From NCBI GenBank assembly GCA_020696885.1, contig JAJFMS010000293.1:1-5547 (forward strand): a DNA stretch of 5,547 bases. Reading direction: 5' to 3'. Shown here one piece after another: positions 1-5,193 of the stretch (positions are counted from its first letter, which is position 1; each line of letters opens with the position of its first letter). Source of the DNA: Armatimonadota bacterium. GTDB taxonomy: Bacteria > Armatimonadota > SYMT01. The translations under genes were made by a program, and so were the position numbers. The notes below the pieces were generated by a model. It was not told where the DNA came from. It ran no database searches and worked only from the letters and a program-made list of their open reading frames with translations.

Positions 1-360
1 GAGGGTGCTGTAGGCGCGGTTGATGACCGTGGGGGCGCTCCGGCCGCCCTTCTGCTTCTTGATCCCGGTGGAGACCGGCTGTCCGTCTCCAAACGCCTTC
101 TCCGGCGCATGGCAGCTAGCGCAGGAGACGGTCTGGTCGGTCGACATCCGGGTGTCGTAGTAGAGGAGCTTGCCGAGCTCCGCCTTCTCCTTGGAGTACG
201 GGTTGTCCGCGGGCCACGGGATCGGCGGCAGGCCGAGCGGGGCCTTGGGCGCCTGGTCGCGCTGGGCATCGGCGACGGTCGGCAGCAGGGCAACCCCTAC
301 CACCAGCAGCATACTACCGGCGAGCGTGCCGGGAATCAGGCGTCGAACATTAATCTTCAT
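1..360 (-). CDS. Di-haem cytochrome c peroxidase (MauG/CcpA family), N-terminal part
   Basis: Only the first 120 residues are present; the gene runs off the left edge. The protein starts MKINVRRLIPG and has a basic N-terminus, a hydrophobic stretch (about 12-28) and a likely signal peptidase site ADA|Q after residue 32, so it should be exported. The mature part carries ELGKLLYYDTRMS (61-73) followed by a class c haem site CASCH (80-84), with Cys80, Cys83 and the axial ligand His84. GGRSAPTVINRAY follows at 105-117. This order (ELGKxLFxDxRxS, CxSCH, RxAPTxxN) is characteristic of the N-terminal haem domain of bacterial di-haem cytochrome c peroxidases and MauG-like proteins. Family members reduce hydrogen peroxide in the periplasm or oxidise protein substrates. 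The second haem domain lies outside the window, so peroxidase cannot be separated from a MauG-like oxidase. No convincing Shine-Dalgarno precedes the ATG. The His/Cys secreted-protein gene lies 270 bp upstream on the same strand. Confidence 0.93.
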   Translation of the reverse strand, partial: MKINVRRLIPGTLAGSMLLVVGVALLPTVADAQRDQAPKAPLGLPPIPWPADNPYSKEKAELGKLLYYDTRMSTDQTVSCASCHAPEKAFGDGQPVSTGIKKQKGGRSAPTVINRAYSTL

Positions 361-414
361 CGGTACTTCAATCAGGAATGCTTAGCCACCACGGGGCGGC
401 TGGAGGATGACGCA

Positions 415-460
415 ATACGGCCGGCAAGCGTAAGCACGCGAGCCGGCCGTATCGTGCTTA
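415..460. repeat. Two overlapping, mutually exclusive hairpins upstream of the peroxidase gene
   Basis: ATACGGCCGGC (415-425) is perfectly complementary to GCCGGCCGTAT (442-452), giving an 11-bp stem with a 16-nt loop. Inside that loop, TAAGCACG (431-438) is perfectly complementary to CGTGCTTA (453-460), which directly follows the first stem. The topology is interlocked and no linker exists to span the 11-bp stem, so both cannot form fully at once. The site lies 55-100 bp upstream of the peroxidase start on the minus strand. There is no T-tract, so it does not look like a simple intrinsic terminator. It could be an alternative-structure regulator or a remnant of a palindromic repeat. Confidence 0.6.
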
Positions 461-622
461 GAGCCGATCCCAGTAGGCATAGTTGGCTGCGCCCGGCTGC
501 AAGCAGCGAAGACGTCGTCAGCCGAGAGCGCCCGATAATCCGCCATATCGAGCCCTCCCGCCTTCCTAGCCTTCGCTGCTTTCGCTCGGGCTCGCCCTAA
601 CTCTGCCTACTGGGATCGACTC
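461..622. repeat. Long imperfect palindrome, MITE-like or structured RNA element (~162 bp)
   Basis: The ends are inverted repeats: GAGCCGATCCCAGTAGGCA at 461-479 matches the reverse complement of 604-622 at 18 of 19 positions, with a perfect 15-bp core (465-479 against 604-618). Pairing continues inward almost co-linearly: 481-486 with 597-602, 491-496 with 586-591, and a perfect 11 bp at 501-511 with 571-581. A smaller CGATA/TATCG stem (533-537, 546-550) lies in the apex. The whole unit could fold as one long hairpin. It begins nine bases after the stop codon of the upstream minus-strand gene. No abutting target duplication was found, so transposon origin is unproven. A structured 3'-UTR or a processed RNA is an alternative. 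Confidence 0.7.
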
Positions 623-630
623 CGACGAGC

Positions 631-1155
631 TTACTTCTTCAGGAAGCCCTGGACGTAGATCGCCTTCTGCTTGTCTACGTCCGTCACCGTGCCGTTGATC
701 TTCACCACGTTGGCCATGTTGTCCACGGCAAACTGGCGGAAGTTGGTGAGACCGTCCCGGCGCGGATCGTGCTCCTCGTCGATCAGCATATAGACGGTGC
801 CGTCCGCCGTAACAAGGCCGACCGGTTGCCCGTTGCGGGCGCACTTCTGGCCGCAGTCCTTATGCTTGTCGCCGTGCTTGCCCACCTGCAGGTAGCAGGA
901 GAGGTCCACGACCTCGCCCACCGCGGTGATCGGCTTCCCCGGAACCGCCTTCCCCTTGATGGAGGAGGTCACGGTGGTCACGCTCCAGGGAGCGTCGCTG
1001 GTCGGCCGCACGCCCGCTTCGGCGGCCGGCGCTTCGAACGTGCCCTTGGTGGGCTGGGAGAAGTCCGGGAACAGGATGCCCTTGGCGGCCCAGCCGGTGC
1101 CGGCCGCCGCAAGCAGGGCCGCCGCAACGGCCATCGTCTGAATGCTCTTTCGCAT
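631..1155 (-). CDS. Secreted 174-residue protein with His/Cys cluster, function unknown
   Basis: The start is set at the ATG at 1155 because AGGAG (1162-1166) sits six bases upstream; an ATG 18 codons earlier lacks this support. MRKSIQTMAVAAALLAAAGTG is a typical signal peptide, with cleavage likely near residue 23-24 (GWA|A). The mature domain has a conserved-looking core from about 76: ITAVGEVVDLSCYL, then a cluster of His94, His98, Cys101 and Cys105 (HGDKHKDCGQKC), then NGQPVGLVTADGTVYMLID (108-126). The C-terminus is strand-like with alternating valines (VVKINGTVTDVDKQKAIYVQGF, split here by residues 150-171). Together with Cys87 this gives three cysteines and two histidines, suggesting metal, haem or disulfide chemistry. 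The fold looks small and all-beta, possibly OB-like. I recognise the general type of secreted GEVVDLxCYL protein but know no established function. The peroxidase gene follows on the same strand. Confidence 0.88.
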   Translation of the reverse strand: MRKSIQTMAVAAALLAAAGTGWAAKGILFPDFSQPTKGTFEAPAAEAGVRPTSDAPWSVTTVTSSIKGKAVPGKPITAVGEVVDLSCYLQVGKHGDKHKDCGQKCARNGQPVGLVTADGTVYMLIDEEHDPRRDGLTNFRQFAVDNMANVVKINGTVTDVDKQKAIYVQGFLKK

Positions 1156-1161
1156 GTTTTT

Positions 1162-1166
1162 CTCCT
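1162..1166 (-). promoter_or_regulatory. Ribosome binding site deciding the start of the His/Cys protein
   Basis: The minus strand reads AGGAG then AAAAAC then ATG. The six-base spacing is near ideal and selects the start at 1155 over the in-frame upstream ATG at 1209. Confidence 0.85.
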
Positions 1167-1175
1167 GGTGCTGCT

Positions 1176-1198
1176 TTCTGGGATGGATCCACCCAGAA
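1176..1198 (-). promoter_or_regulatory. Hairpin in the leader just upstream of the ribosome binding site
   Basis: TTCTGGG (1176-1182) pairs with CCCAGAA (1192-1198), and the inner TGG/CCA pairs extend it to 10 bp with a one-base bulge. It ends nine bases from the AGGAG on the minus strand. A role in translation control, mRNA stability or as an operator is inference. Confidence 0.5.
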
Positions 1199-1210
1199 CG
1201 AGATATCACG

Positions 1211-1227
1211 AGGCGCCACAGGCGCCT
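1211..1227 (-). promoter_or_regulatory. Second leader hairpin, AGGCGCC stem with 3-nt loop
   Basis: AGGCGCC (1211-1217), ACA, GGCGCCT (1221-1227) form a perfect 7-bp GC-rich stem 12 bp upstream of the first leader hairpin. No T-tract follows on either strand, so it is not a canonical terminator. It could be a structured leader or a protein-binding dyad. Confidence 0.5.
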
Positions 1228-1308
1228 TAGCTGCTATGGTCATACGGTCCCCACCAGAATGCGCGCCGCGCCTCCGGAGACCCGTAACAATTCTAACCCT
1301 ACATTCAT

Positions 1309-1332
1309 ACGAAGGACGGGGCGTCCCTTCGT
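1309..1332. repeat. Hairpin ACGAAGGACG / CGTcCCTTCGT
   Basis: Ten base pairs form with a GGG loop (1319-1321) and one bulged C at 1325. No T-tract follows on either strand. It lies about 155-175 bp upstream of the His/Cys protein start. Function is unknown. Confidence 0.5.
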
Positions 1333-1437
1333 TCGGCCGGTTGAAAGTATTCGACGAACCGCCACTTCTAGCGCTAGGCTCCGCCGCGCGTACGCCACCG
1401 CCCGCGTACCAGGTCATCCTGACCAGCGGGAAGGATC

Positions 1438-1513
1438 TCGGACCGGTGCGTGCACCTCCCTGCGTGCCAGCGCGGGGACGATGGCGCCCCACGCACGGGA
1501 GGTGACGGTCCGA
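1438..1513. repeat. 76-bp three-segment inverted repeat
   Basis: TCGGACCG (1438-1445) matches CGGTCCGA (1506-1513), CACCTCCC (1453-1460) matches GGGAGGTG (1497-1504), and TGCGTG (1461-1466) matches CACGCA (1490-1495). That is 22 paired bases interrupted by a 7-nt against 1-nt internal loop and a bulged C at 1496. The apex 1467-1489 is GC-rich. It could be a folded RNA element or a degraded palindromic repeat; no direct repeats flank it. Confidence 0.55.
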
Positions 1514-1657
1514 GCCCGGTAGGAGATGTTTCGCAGCCGACACGTACGCCGCACGGAGGCGGGCACCAGCTCAACATGACCGCTTGGCGGTTTCGGAGAC
1601 TTCACCACGACCTATTCTCGCCCAGCGCCTAAACTCGACTCACTTACGGCGACCTTT

Positions 1658-3136
1658 CTAACCATTCCGAAGCCATGGGGCGTCTTCGTCCGCCGTCTCG
1701 TAGACCTCCGCGGCGAGCGGCTCCGGGCGGTAGCCCAGCACCTCCTCGCAGAAGTCCGGCCACCACTCGGACTGCTCCGTCTCCGCGGCGCCTTCCAACC
1801 CGTGCTGGCGCCGGATGGCCATCACCCGGCTAAACGCCTCGCTCCCCTGGCGCTCAGCTTCCTCCCGGGAGCCGACCTCCTTCACCAGCCACCGGCGCCC
1901 GATGTGCACGTGCAGCACCTCGTCCGCCCAGTCGTAATCCATGAACAGCGTGGCCAGCGGATCGTTCGCTTCGCGCGCCGTCCTCCATTCATACGCTTTA
2001 CCGGTGGTCTTTGGCATCAGACCTTGTTCGATCCAATAAAGCGCCGCATGGGCCTCCAGCGGCGTGGCCGACCGGTTGAGCCCCAGGGAGAAGCCCACGT
2101 TCAGCGGCACGCGGGTGAAATCGATCCCTTTGGAGACCAGCCAGGCCTCACCCATCATGCTGTGCCGCGCTTCGTCCCACATCTGGCGGCACATCTCCGC
2201 GGTGTAGCCCCATGGCTTGGGGGTTCCTGCCGCCAGCGCCGCCTGCCGCGCCTTCCAGATGATGCTGGCCATCATCTCCGGCACGTCCATCTCCAGCAGC
2301 CGCTTGCAGACCAGTGCCAGCATCCGCTCGTCCGCGGGCCGGTCCGGCTGGGCGTAGATCCAGTGCGGCGGGAAGTGGTAGTTGTAGCTCTGGAAGCGGG
2401 CGTCCCGGCGCGGGAACCAGTCCGGCTCCAGCGGCGCCACCGCGCGCGGAGCGGGGACGGCCGCGGGCGCCTCGACCTCACTCCCGGCTGCGGGGGCGGC
2501 CTCCAGGTAGGCGCGGAGGTGCGCTTCCCATGCCGTAGCCGCTTCGCGCTCCGGCTCACCCACGAGGGCCGCCAGCGCCGCCTCGCCCCACCGGAGCATG
2601 TCTTCCTCTTCCTGGATGATGAACCGCAGAATCCGCCGGGTCGGCTGATCCACCAGTGGATTCGCCTGCTCCAGGTGCCGGCGATACTCGGCCAACAGCT
2701 CCGGCTTGATCACGCGATAGAGCGCCACGAGTAGCTCCACCGTGCCGCTGGAGCGGAGCGCTTCCTGGAGCCACGCCTCGAGCTGCGGGTCCGGGGGCGT
2801 GTGGAAGTTGTGCGGGGGGTGCCGCAGCTCAGCCACGCGCTCCTGCAGCCACTTGGCGTGCTCCGCGTCCAGCCAGGCGTGGTGGCAAAGGGCGTCCTTC
2901 ACCTCCCACTCCGGCGTGGCGGTTACCTGGGTGAGCATCAGGTCCGTGAGCCGGCACTCGATCCAGTTGAACCGCTTCAGCCGCGCCACGTTCTCTTCCA
3001 CGCCGAGGCCCGGCCTGGCCGCTTCCGCGTAGGTACAGACGCCGGCTAGCTCCGGCACCCCGATGCGCGGGTGCGACGGGCCCTTTCCCGGCTTCCCGAT
3101 CACGCGGGCCGCTCCATTCGTTCCGTTAATTTCCAT
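1658..3136 (-). CDS. Ferritin-like di-iron protein with two four-helix halves
   Basis: The predicted product is 492 residues from the ATG at 3136, preceded by GGTGG with a six-base gap. A GTG 12 codons upstream (3172), directly after an in-frame TGA, is the alternative start. There is no signal peptide, so it should be cytoplasmic. The C-terminal half (about 239-430) is helical and carries two ExxH motifs, EARH (322-325) and EVLH (406-409), with candidate partner glutamates at 283/287 and 361/370. This is the E, ExxH, E, ExxH layout of ferritin-like di-iron carboxylate proteins. The N-terminal half (about 45-205) repeats the plan weakly: E60, DAEH (90-93), E134 and EEED (176-179). It lacks the last histidine, so it may not bind a full metal pair. 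An Ala/Pro linker at about 213-238 joins the halves. Such proteins may store iron, detoxify peroxide or oxidise organic substrates; the sequence does not say which. At 492 residues it is far longer than ferritin or bacterioferritin. Confidence 0.82.
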   Translation of the reverse strand: MEINGTNGAARVIGKPGKGPSHPRIGVPELAGVCTYAEAARPGLGVEENVARLKRFNWIECRLTDLMLTQVTATPEWEVKDALCHHAWLDAEHAKWLQERVAELRHPPHNFHTPPDPQLEAWLQEALRSSGTVELLVALYRVIKPELLAEYRRHLEQANPLVDQPTRRILRFIIQEEEDMLRWGEAALAALVGEPEREAATAWEAHLRAYLEAAPAAGSEVEAPAAVPAPRAVAPLEPDWFPRRDARFQSYNYHFPPHWIYAQPDRPADERMLALVCKRLLEMDVPEMMASIIWKARQAALAAGTPKPWGYTAEMCRQMWDEARHSMMGEAWLVSKGIDFTRVPLNVGFSLGLNRSATPLEAHAALYWIEQGLMPKTTGKAYEWRTAREANDPLATLFMDYDWADEVLHVHIGRRWLVKEVGSREEAERQGSEAFSRVMAIRRQHGLEGAAETEQSEWWPDFCEEVLGYRPEPLAAEVYETADEDAPWLRNG

Positions 3137-3197
3137 CTCGATCCACCCCGGCCGCGCCCAGCGGCAGCCCACTCATGCTCAGATCCCGCAAGTCCAC
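3126..3197 (-). CDS. Possible 23-codon leader ORF overlapping the ferritin-like gene start
   Basis: On the minus strand AGAGGA (3201-3206) is followed after three bases by GTG (3197), opening a frame of 23 codons that ends at TAA (3126-3128), just inside the next gene. The peptide begins MDLRDLSMSGLPL and resembles nothing I know. The spacing is short, and an in-frame TTG or ATG further on could serve instead. It could couple translation to the downstream gene, or be chance. Confidence 0.25.
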   Translation of the reverse strand: MDLRDLSMSGLPLGAAGVDRDGN

Positions 3198-3256
3198 AAT
3201 TCCTCTGTTTTCGGCACGGTCCGACTTCTCCTGAAACCGAACTACAATAGGTGAGA

Positions 3257-3264
3257 GTCATACA
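3257..3264. repeat. Left 8-bp target site duplication, GTCATACA
   Basis: It is identical to 3457-3464 and abuts the left terminal inverted repeat of the MITE-like element exactly. The identity runs on for three more bases (GGG), which belong to the terminal repeat on this side. Confidence 0.75.
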
Positions 3265-3456
3265 GGGTGCGAACCGCGATCTAGGCGAGCAGGTAACGCT
3301 GGAGCGTGTGGGATTAACTGCGTCGGTAATACGTGCTGCGTAATGCGTAACCGCCGCCGCTCGGGAGCGGATCCCTTACGCATTACGCAGCACGTATTAC
3401 GCGCGAAGGGAATACGGCAGCGTCTTCGCCGTTCGCCCGGATCATGGCTCGCACCC
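3265..3456. mobile_element. MITE-like palindromic element, 192 bp, non-coding
   Basis: The termini are inverted repeats beginning GGGTGCGA (3265-3272) and ending TCGCACCC (3449-3456). Over the outer 28 bases 21 match, including GATC and GGCGA blocks, and G-U pairing would raise this to 24. A further ACGCTG/CAGCGT block (3296-3301, 3418-3423) and a perfect 25-bp internal stem (3326-3350, 3376-3400) make the whole element a long hairpin. The 8-bp direct repeat GTCATACA abuts both ends exactly, as left by transposition. It is too short to encode a transposase, so it would need one in trans. Several families give 8-bp duplications (ISL3, IS66, IS1595 among them), so I do not assign a family. It sits between divergent genes and may affect both promoters. 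Confidence 0.78.
3326..3400. repeat. Perfect 25-bp inverted repeat with apical stem
   Basis: The left arm 3326-3350 (starting GTAATACGTGCTGCG) is exactly complementary to the right arm 3376-3400 (ending CGCAGCACGTATTAC). The 25-nt centre contains CCGCTC (3357-3362) and GAGCGG (3365-3370), which add an apical stem. It is the core of the MITE-like element and could extrude as a cruciform or fold as RNA. Confidence 0.9.
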
Positions 3457-3464
3457 GTCATACA
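3457..3464. repeat. Right 8-bp target site duplication, GTCATACA
   Basis: The second copy begins 200 bp after the first and follows directly on the right terminal repeat (TCGCACCC). Removing the element and one copy would restore a simple, short divergent intergenic region. Confidence 0.75.
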
Positions 3465-3519
3465 GGGAGGGGAGGCGAGCCCCGTGCCTGAATCGTGGAT
3501 TGGGACCCGCTCGTACTCC

Positions 3520-3524
3520 GGAGG
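3520..3524 (+). promoter_or_regulatory. Ribosome binding site of the first STN-like gene
   Basis: GGAGG stands six bases before the ATG at 3531. It selects this start over the in-frame GTG at 3495, and the signal peptide then begins at the N-terminus as expected. Confidence 0.85.
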
Positions 3525-3530
3525 TTGCAG

Positions 3531-5159
3531 ATGGGCTGTCGTTCTAGTTATCTCTGGCTCGTGGGCCTGGCGCTACTCCTGCACGGCACGGCGGCGCACG
3601 CGGTCAATCCAAAAGTAAATCTGAAGCTGGAGAACGTCGGCCCGGACGAGGCGATCAAGCGGCTGAGTGACGCCTCCGGCGTGGCGCTCTCCGTCTACGG
3701 CTCCCCCGGCCAGGCCCAGAACAACGGCCCGCGAGATGCCAAGGTCAGCTTCGACTGGCAGGGGGTCACGTTCGCCAAGGCGCTCCGGCAACTGTGCGAC
3801 AAGTTCCTCTACCAGTTGAGCCGGGGTCCGTCCGGCTACACCTTACATCCCTCCTTTCAGCCCCCTGCCGGCGCTCCGCTGAAGCGCACGGGGCAGTTCG
3901 AGAAGAACGGCGTGAAGATGTACGTCCGCGCGGCAAGCGTGAACGACTACCGCCGGACCGACTTCGTGGGCGGCAACAACAACGGCAGCGGCAGCCTGAA
4001 CCTGGAGCTGGCCTGCGAGCTCGGGGAAGGCGACGGCGAGCTCATCGCGGGCATCACCAACGCGAGCGGCCGGGACGACATGGGCAACGTGCTCTCGTTC
4101 GAGGGACAGCAGGGCTTCACCGGCGGCTACAACTCCGCCACCTACCCGGACGAGTGGCTGGGCAGCCTCAACCTGCCGGCGCCCCATTCCCGCGCCAAAA
4201 AACTCCAATGGGTGGAAGGCGACGTGATGGGCTACCGCTCCCTGAAGCCGTTCCGGGTGGAGGTGGCGCTGCCGCTGGCCGGCAAGGTCGTGCGGAAGGA
4301 CGTGGGCGATCTAATCATCGTCACCTCCCGCTTCCGGGCGGCCGGCAACGACGGCGGTGATGACGACGCAGTGGAGGGGCTGCCCAACCAGCCGTTCCGC
4401 GCTCAGGCCGGTGGCTCCAGCGTGCGCGTGCGGATCTATACGCCGCAGGCCGGCAGCCGCATCGGGGCGCGGCAGGGCGCCGGATCCTGGAGCATCCAGC
4501 CTTACCTGGTGGGAACCAACGGCAAGGTATATACCTGCAACCGGACGCAGTCCAGCGGCTGGGGCGACCCACAGTTCTCCGTAAACGACAGCACCTTCGT
4601 CTTCCCGCCCACCGAGGACGCCCCCGTCAAGCTGGTCTGGGACCTGGTGGAGCGCTCCGAGCCGGTGAAGCTATTCTCGTTCAAGCTCACCGATATTCCG
4701 CTGCCGGAGCCGAACGTCCCCGGCTTCCGCAAGCCCGGCGGTCCGCGCACGCCGAAGCCCAGCCCGGCCACCGATCACCCGTTCTACGAGAAGGACGGCG
4801 GCACGCTCCTCAACCGGGTGCAGTTGGGAGACAAGCCGGCGGAAGGCTCGCTGCAGATCGGGCTCGCCGCGCGCGCGGGCGCCGACTGGGGCCCGACCCG
4901 TTGGATCGAGCTGGACCTGGACGAGGGCGTGGCGCGGCTGGAAGGGTTGAAGCCGGGCAGCTACCGCCTCCAGCGGATCTTCCGCCCGAAAGAGGGCGAA
5001 ACCGGTCCGCAGGGCGGCACATGGCTCAGTAAGGACCTGGTGATCACCGCGGTGGCGGGCAAAGAGCTGGCGCCCGCGCCGCTCAAGTGGTCCCTACAGC
5101 CGGTGGCGCCGCCCAAGTCGCCGATGAAGGCTGCCACGATCAAGCGACCCGGCAAGTAG
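3531..5159 (+). CDS. Secreted 542-residue protein with N-terminal STN-like domain and C-terminal beta-sandwich
   Basis: The N-terminus has a signal peptide (MGCRSSYLWLVGLALLLHG) with probable cleavage at AHA|V after residue 24. Residues 29-107 form a small alpha/beta module: a strand VNLKLENV, a helix DEAIKRLSDASG, VSFDWQGVTF (72-81), a helix AKALRQLCDKF and a final strand GYTLHPS. This pattern resembles the secretin/TonB short N-terminal (STN) domain, which mediates envelope protein contacts; the match is by eye. Residues 118-390 are beta-rich without a motif I know, with a GGNNNGSGS turn (147-155) and YRSLKPFRVEVALPLAGKVV (235-254). A Pro-rich linker (about 391-415) leads to a final domain (about 428-523) with LEGLKPGSYRL, typical of prealbumin-like or SpaA-like beta-sandwiches. 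The Cys in LCD (89) is shared with the next gene's product. No transmembrane helix follows the signal peptide. Function is unknown. Confidence 0.85.
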   Translation: MGCRSSYLWLVGLALLLHGTAAHAVNPKVNLKLENVGPDEAIKRLSDASGVALSVYGSPGQAQNNGPRDAKVSFDWQGVTFAKALRQLCDKFLYQLSRGPSGYTLHPSFQPPAGAPLKRTGQFEKNGVKMYVRAASVNDYRRTDFVGGNNNGSGSLNLELACELGEGDGELIAGITNASGRDDMGNVLSFEGQQGFTGGYNSATYPDEWLGSLNLPAPHSRAKKLQWVEGDVMGYRSLKPFRVEVALPLAGKVVRKDVGDLIIVTSRFRAAGNDGGDDDAVEGLPNQPFRAQAGGSSVRVRIYTPQAGSRIGARQGAGSWSIQPYLVGTNGKVYTCNRTQSSGWGDPQFSVNDSTFVFPPTEDAPVKLVWDLVERSEPVKLFSFKLTDIPLPEPNVPGFRKPGGPRTPKPSPATDHPFYEKDGGTLLNRVQLGDKPAEGSLQIGLAARAGADWGPTRWIELDLDEGVARLEGLKPGSYRLQRIFRPKEGETGPQGGTWLSKDLVITAVAGKELAPAPLKWSLQPVAPPKSPMKAATIKRPGK

Positions 5160-5160
5160 T

Positions 5161-5174
5161 ACCGGCCCGCCGGT
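5161..5174 (+). other. Small hairpin in the gap between the STN-like genes
   Basis: ACCGGC (5161-5166) and GCCGGT (5169-5174) are complementary around a two-base centre, so about five pairs could form. It sits directly after the stop codon in the 34-bp gap. Without a T-tract it is unlikely to end transcription, so the two genes are probably co-transcribed. Confidence 0.35.
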
Positions 5175-5193
5175 CGGCAATTGGAGTAGTAGT

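Larger units (their letters stand above)
1156..1657. other. 502-bp intergenic region rich in inverted repeats; leader and promoter region of the His/Cys protein gene
   Basis: No credible gene was found here; the open frames lack starts with a Shine-Dalgarno and recognisable protein. The region should contain the minus-strand promoter of the downstream gene. A possible -10 hexamer, TAGAAT (minus strand, 1290-1295), has no matching -35, so no promoter is called. It contains several dyads listed separately, plus a perfect 10-bp palindrome CTAGCGCTAG at 1368-1377, a short GGTCA/TGACC hairpin at 1412-1424 and ACCGC/GCGGT at 1579-1591. The last lies downstream of the ferritin-like gene's stop but lacks a T-tract. 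Confidence 0.6.

Noticed and set aside
415..460. H-type pseudoknot formed by both stems together
   Set aside because: No bases separate 452 from 453, so nothing can span the 11-bp first stem; the stems are better read as alternatives.
109..600. 163-codon plus-strand frame across the peroxidase start and the palindromic region
   Set aside because: It is antisense to the haem-site coding sequence and runs through inverted repeats; no start signal or protein family supports it.
1239..1245. Third copy of GTCATAC, part of the 8-bp duplication at the MITE
   Set aside because: It is only seven bases, no terminal inverted repeat follows it, and such a match is expected by chance now and then in 5.5 kb.
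1309..1340. T-box riboswitch, suggested by GCGTCCCTTCG on the plus strand
   Set aside because: There is no AGGGTGGNACCGCG motif upstream, no specifier stem and no downstream plus-strand aminoacyl or amino-acid gene.
860..1543. 227-codon minus-strand frame over the His/Cys gene and its upstream region
   Set aside because: The product is low-complexity and rich in Arg and Gly. The overlapping frame has a ribosome site, a signal peptide and a coherent domain.
1579..1591. ACCGC/GCGGT hairpin as terminator of the ferritin-like gene
   Set aside because: Only five pairs, no T-tract on the minus strand, and it lies about 70 bp past the stop codon.
1802..2734. Long plus-strand open frame (310 codons) antisense to the ferritin-like gene
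   Set aside because: It is rich in Arg, Pro, His and Gln without recognisable motifs, as expected of an antisense frame in GC-rich DNA, and the opposite strand has a clear ligand-bearing protein.
3265..3456. CRISPR array or integron attachment site
   Set aside because: There is no series of repeats with spacers, and no integrase or attC core pattern; the abutting direct repeats with terminal inverted repeats fit a transposed element better.
3794..4360. 188-codon plus-strand frame inside the first STN-like gene
   Set aside because: It is an Arg/Gly/Gln-rich out-of-frame shadow of the real gene.
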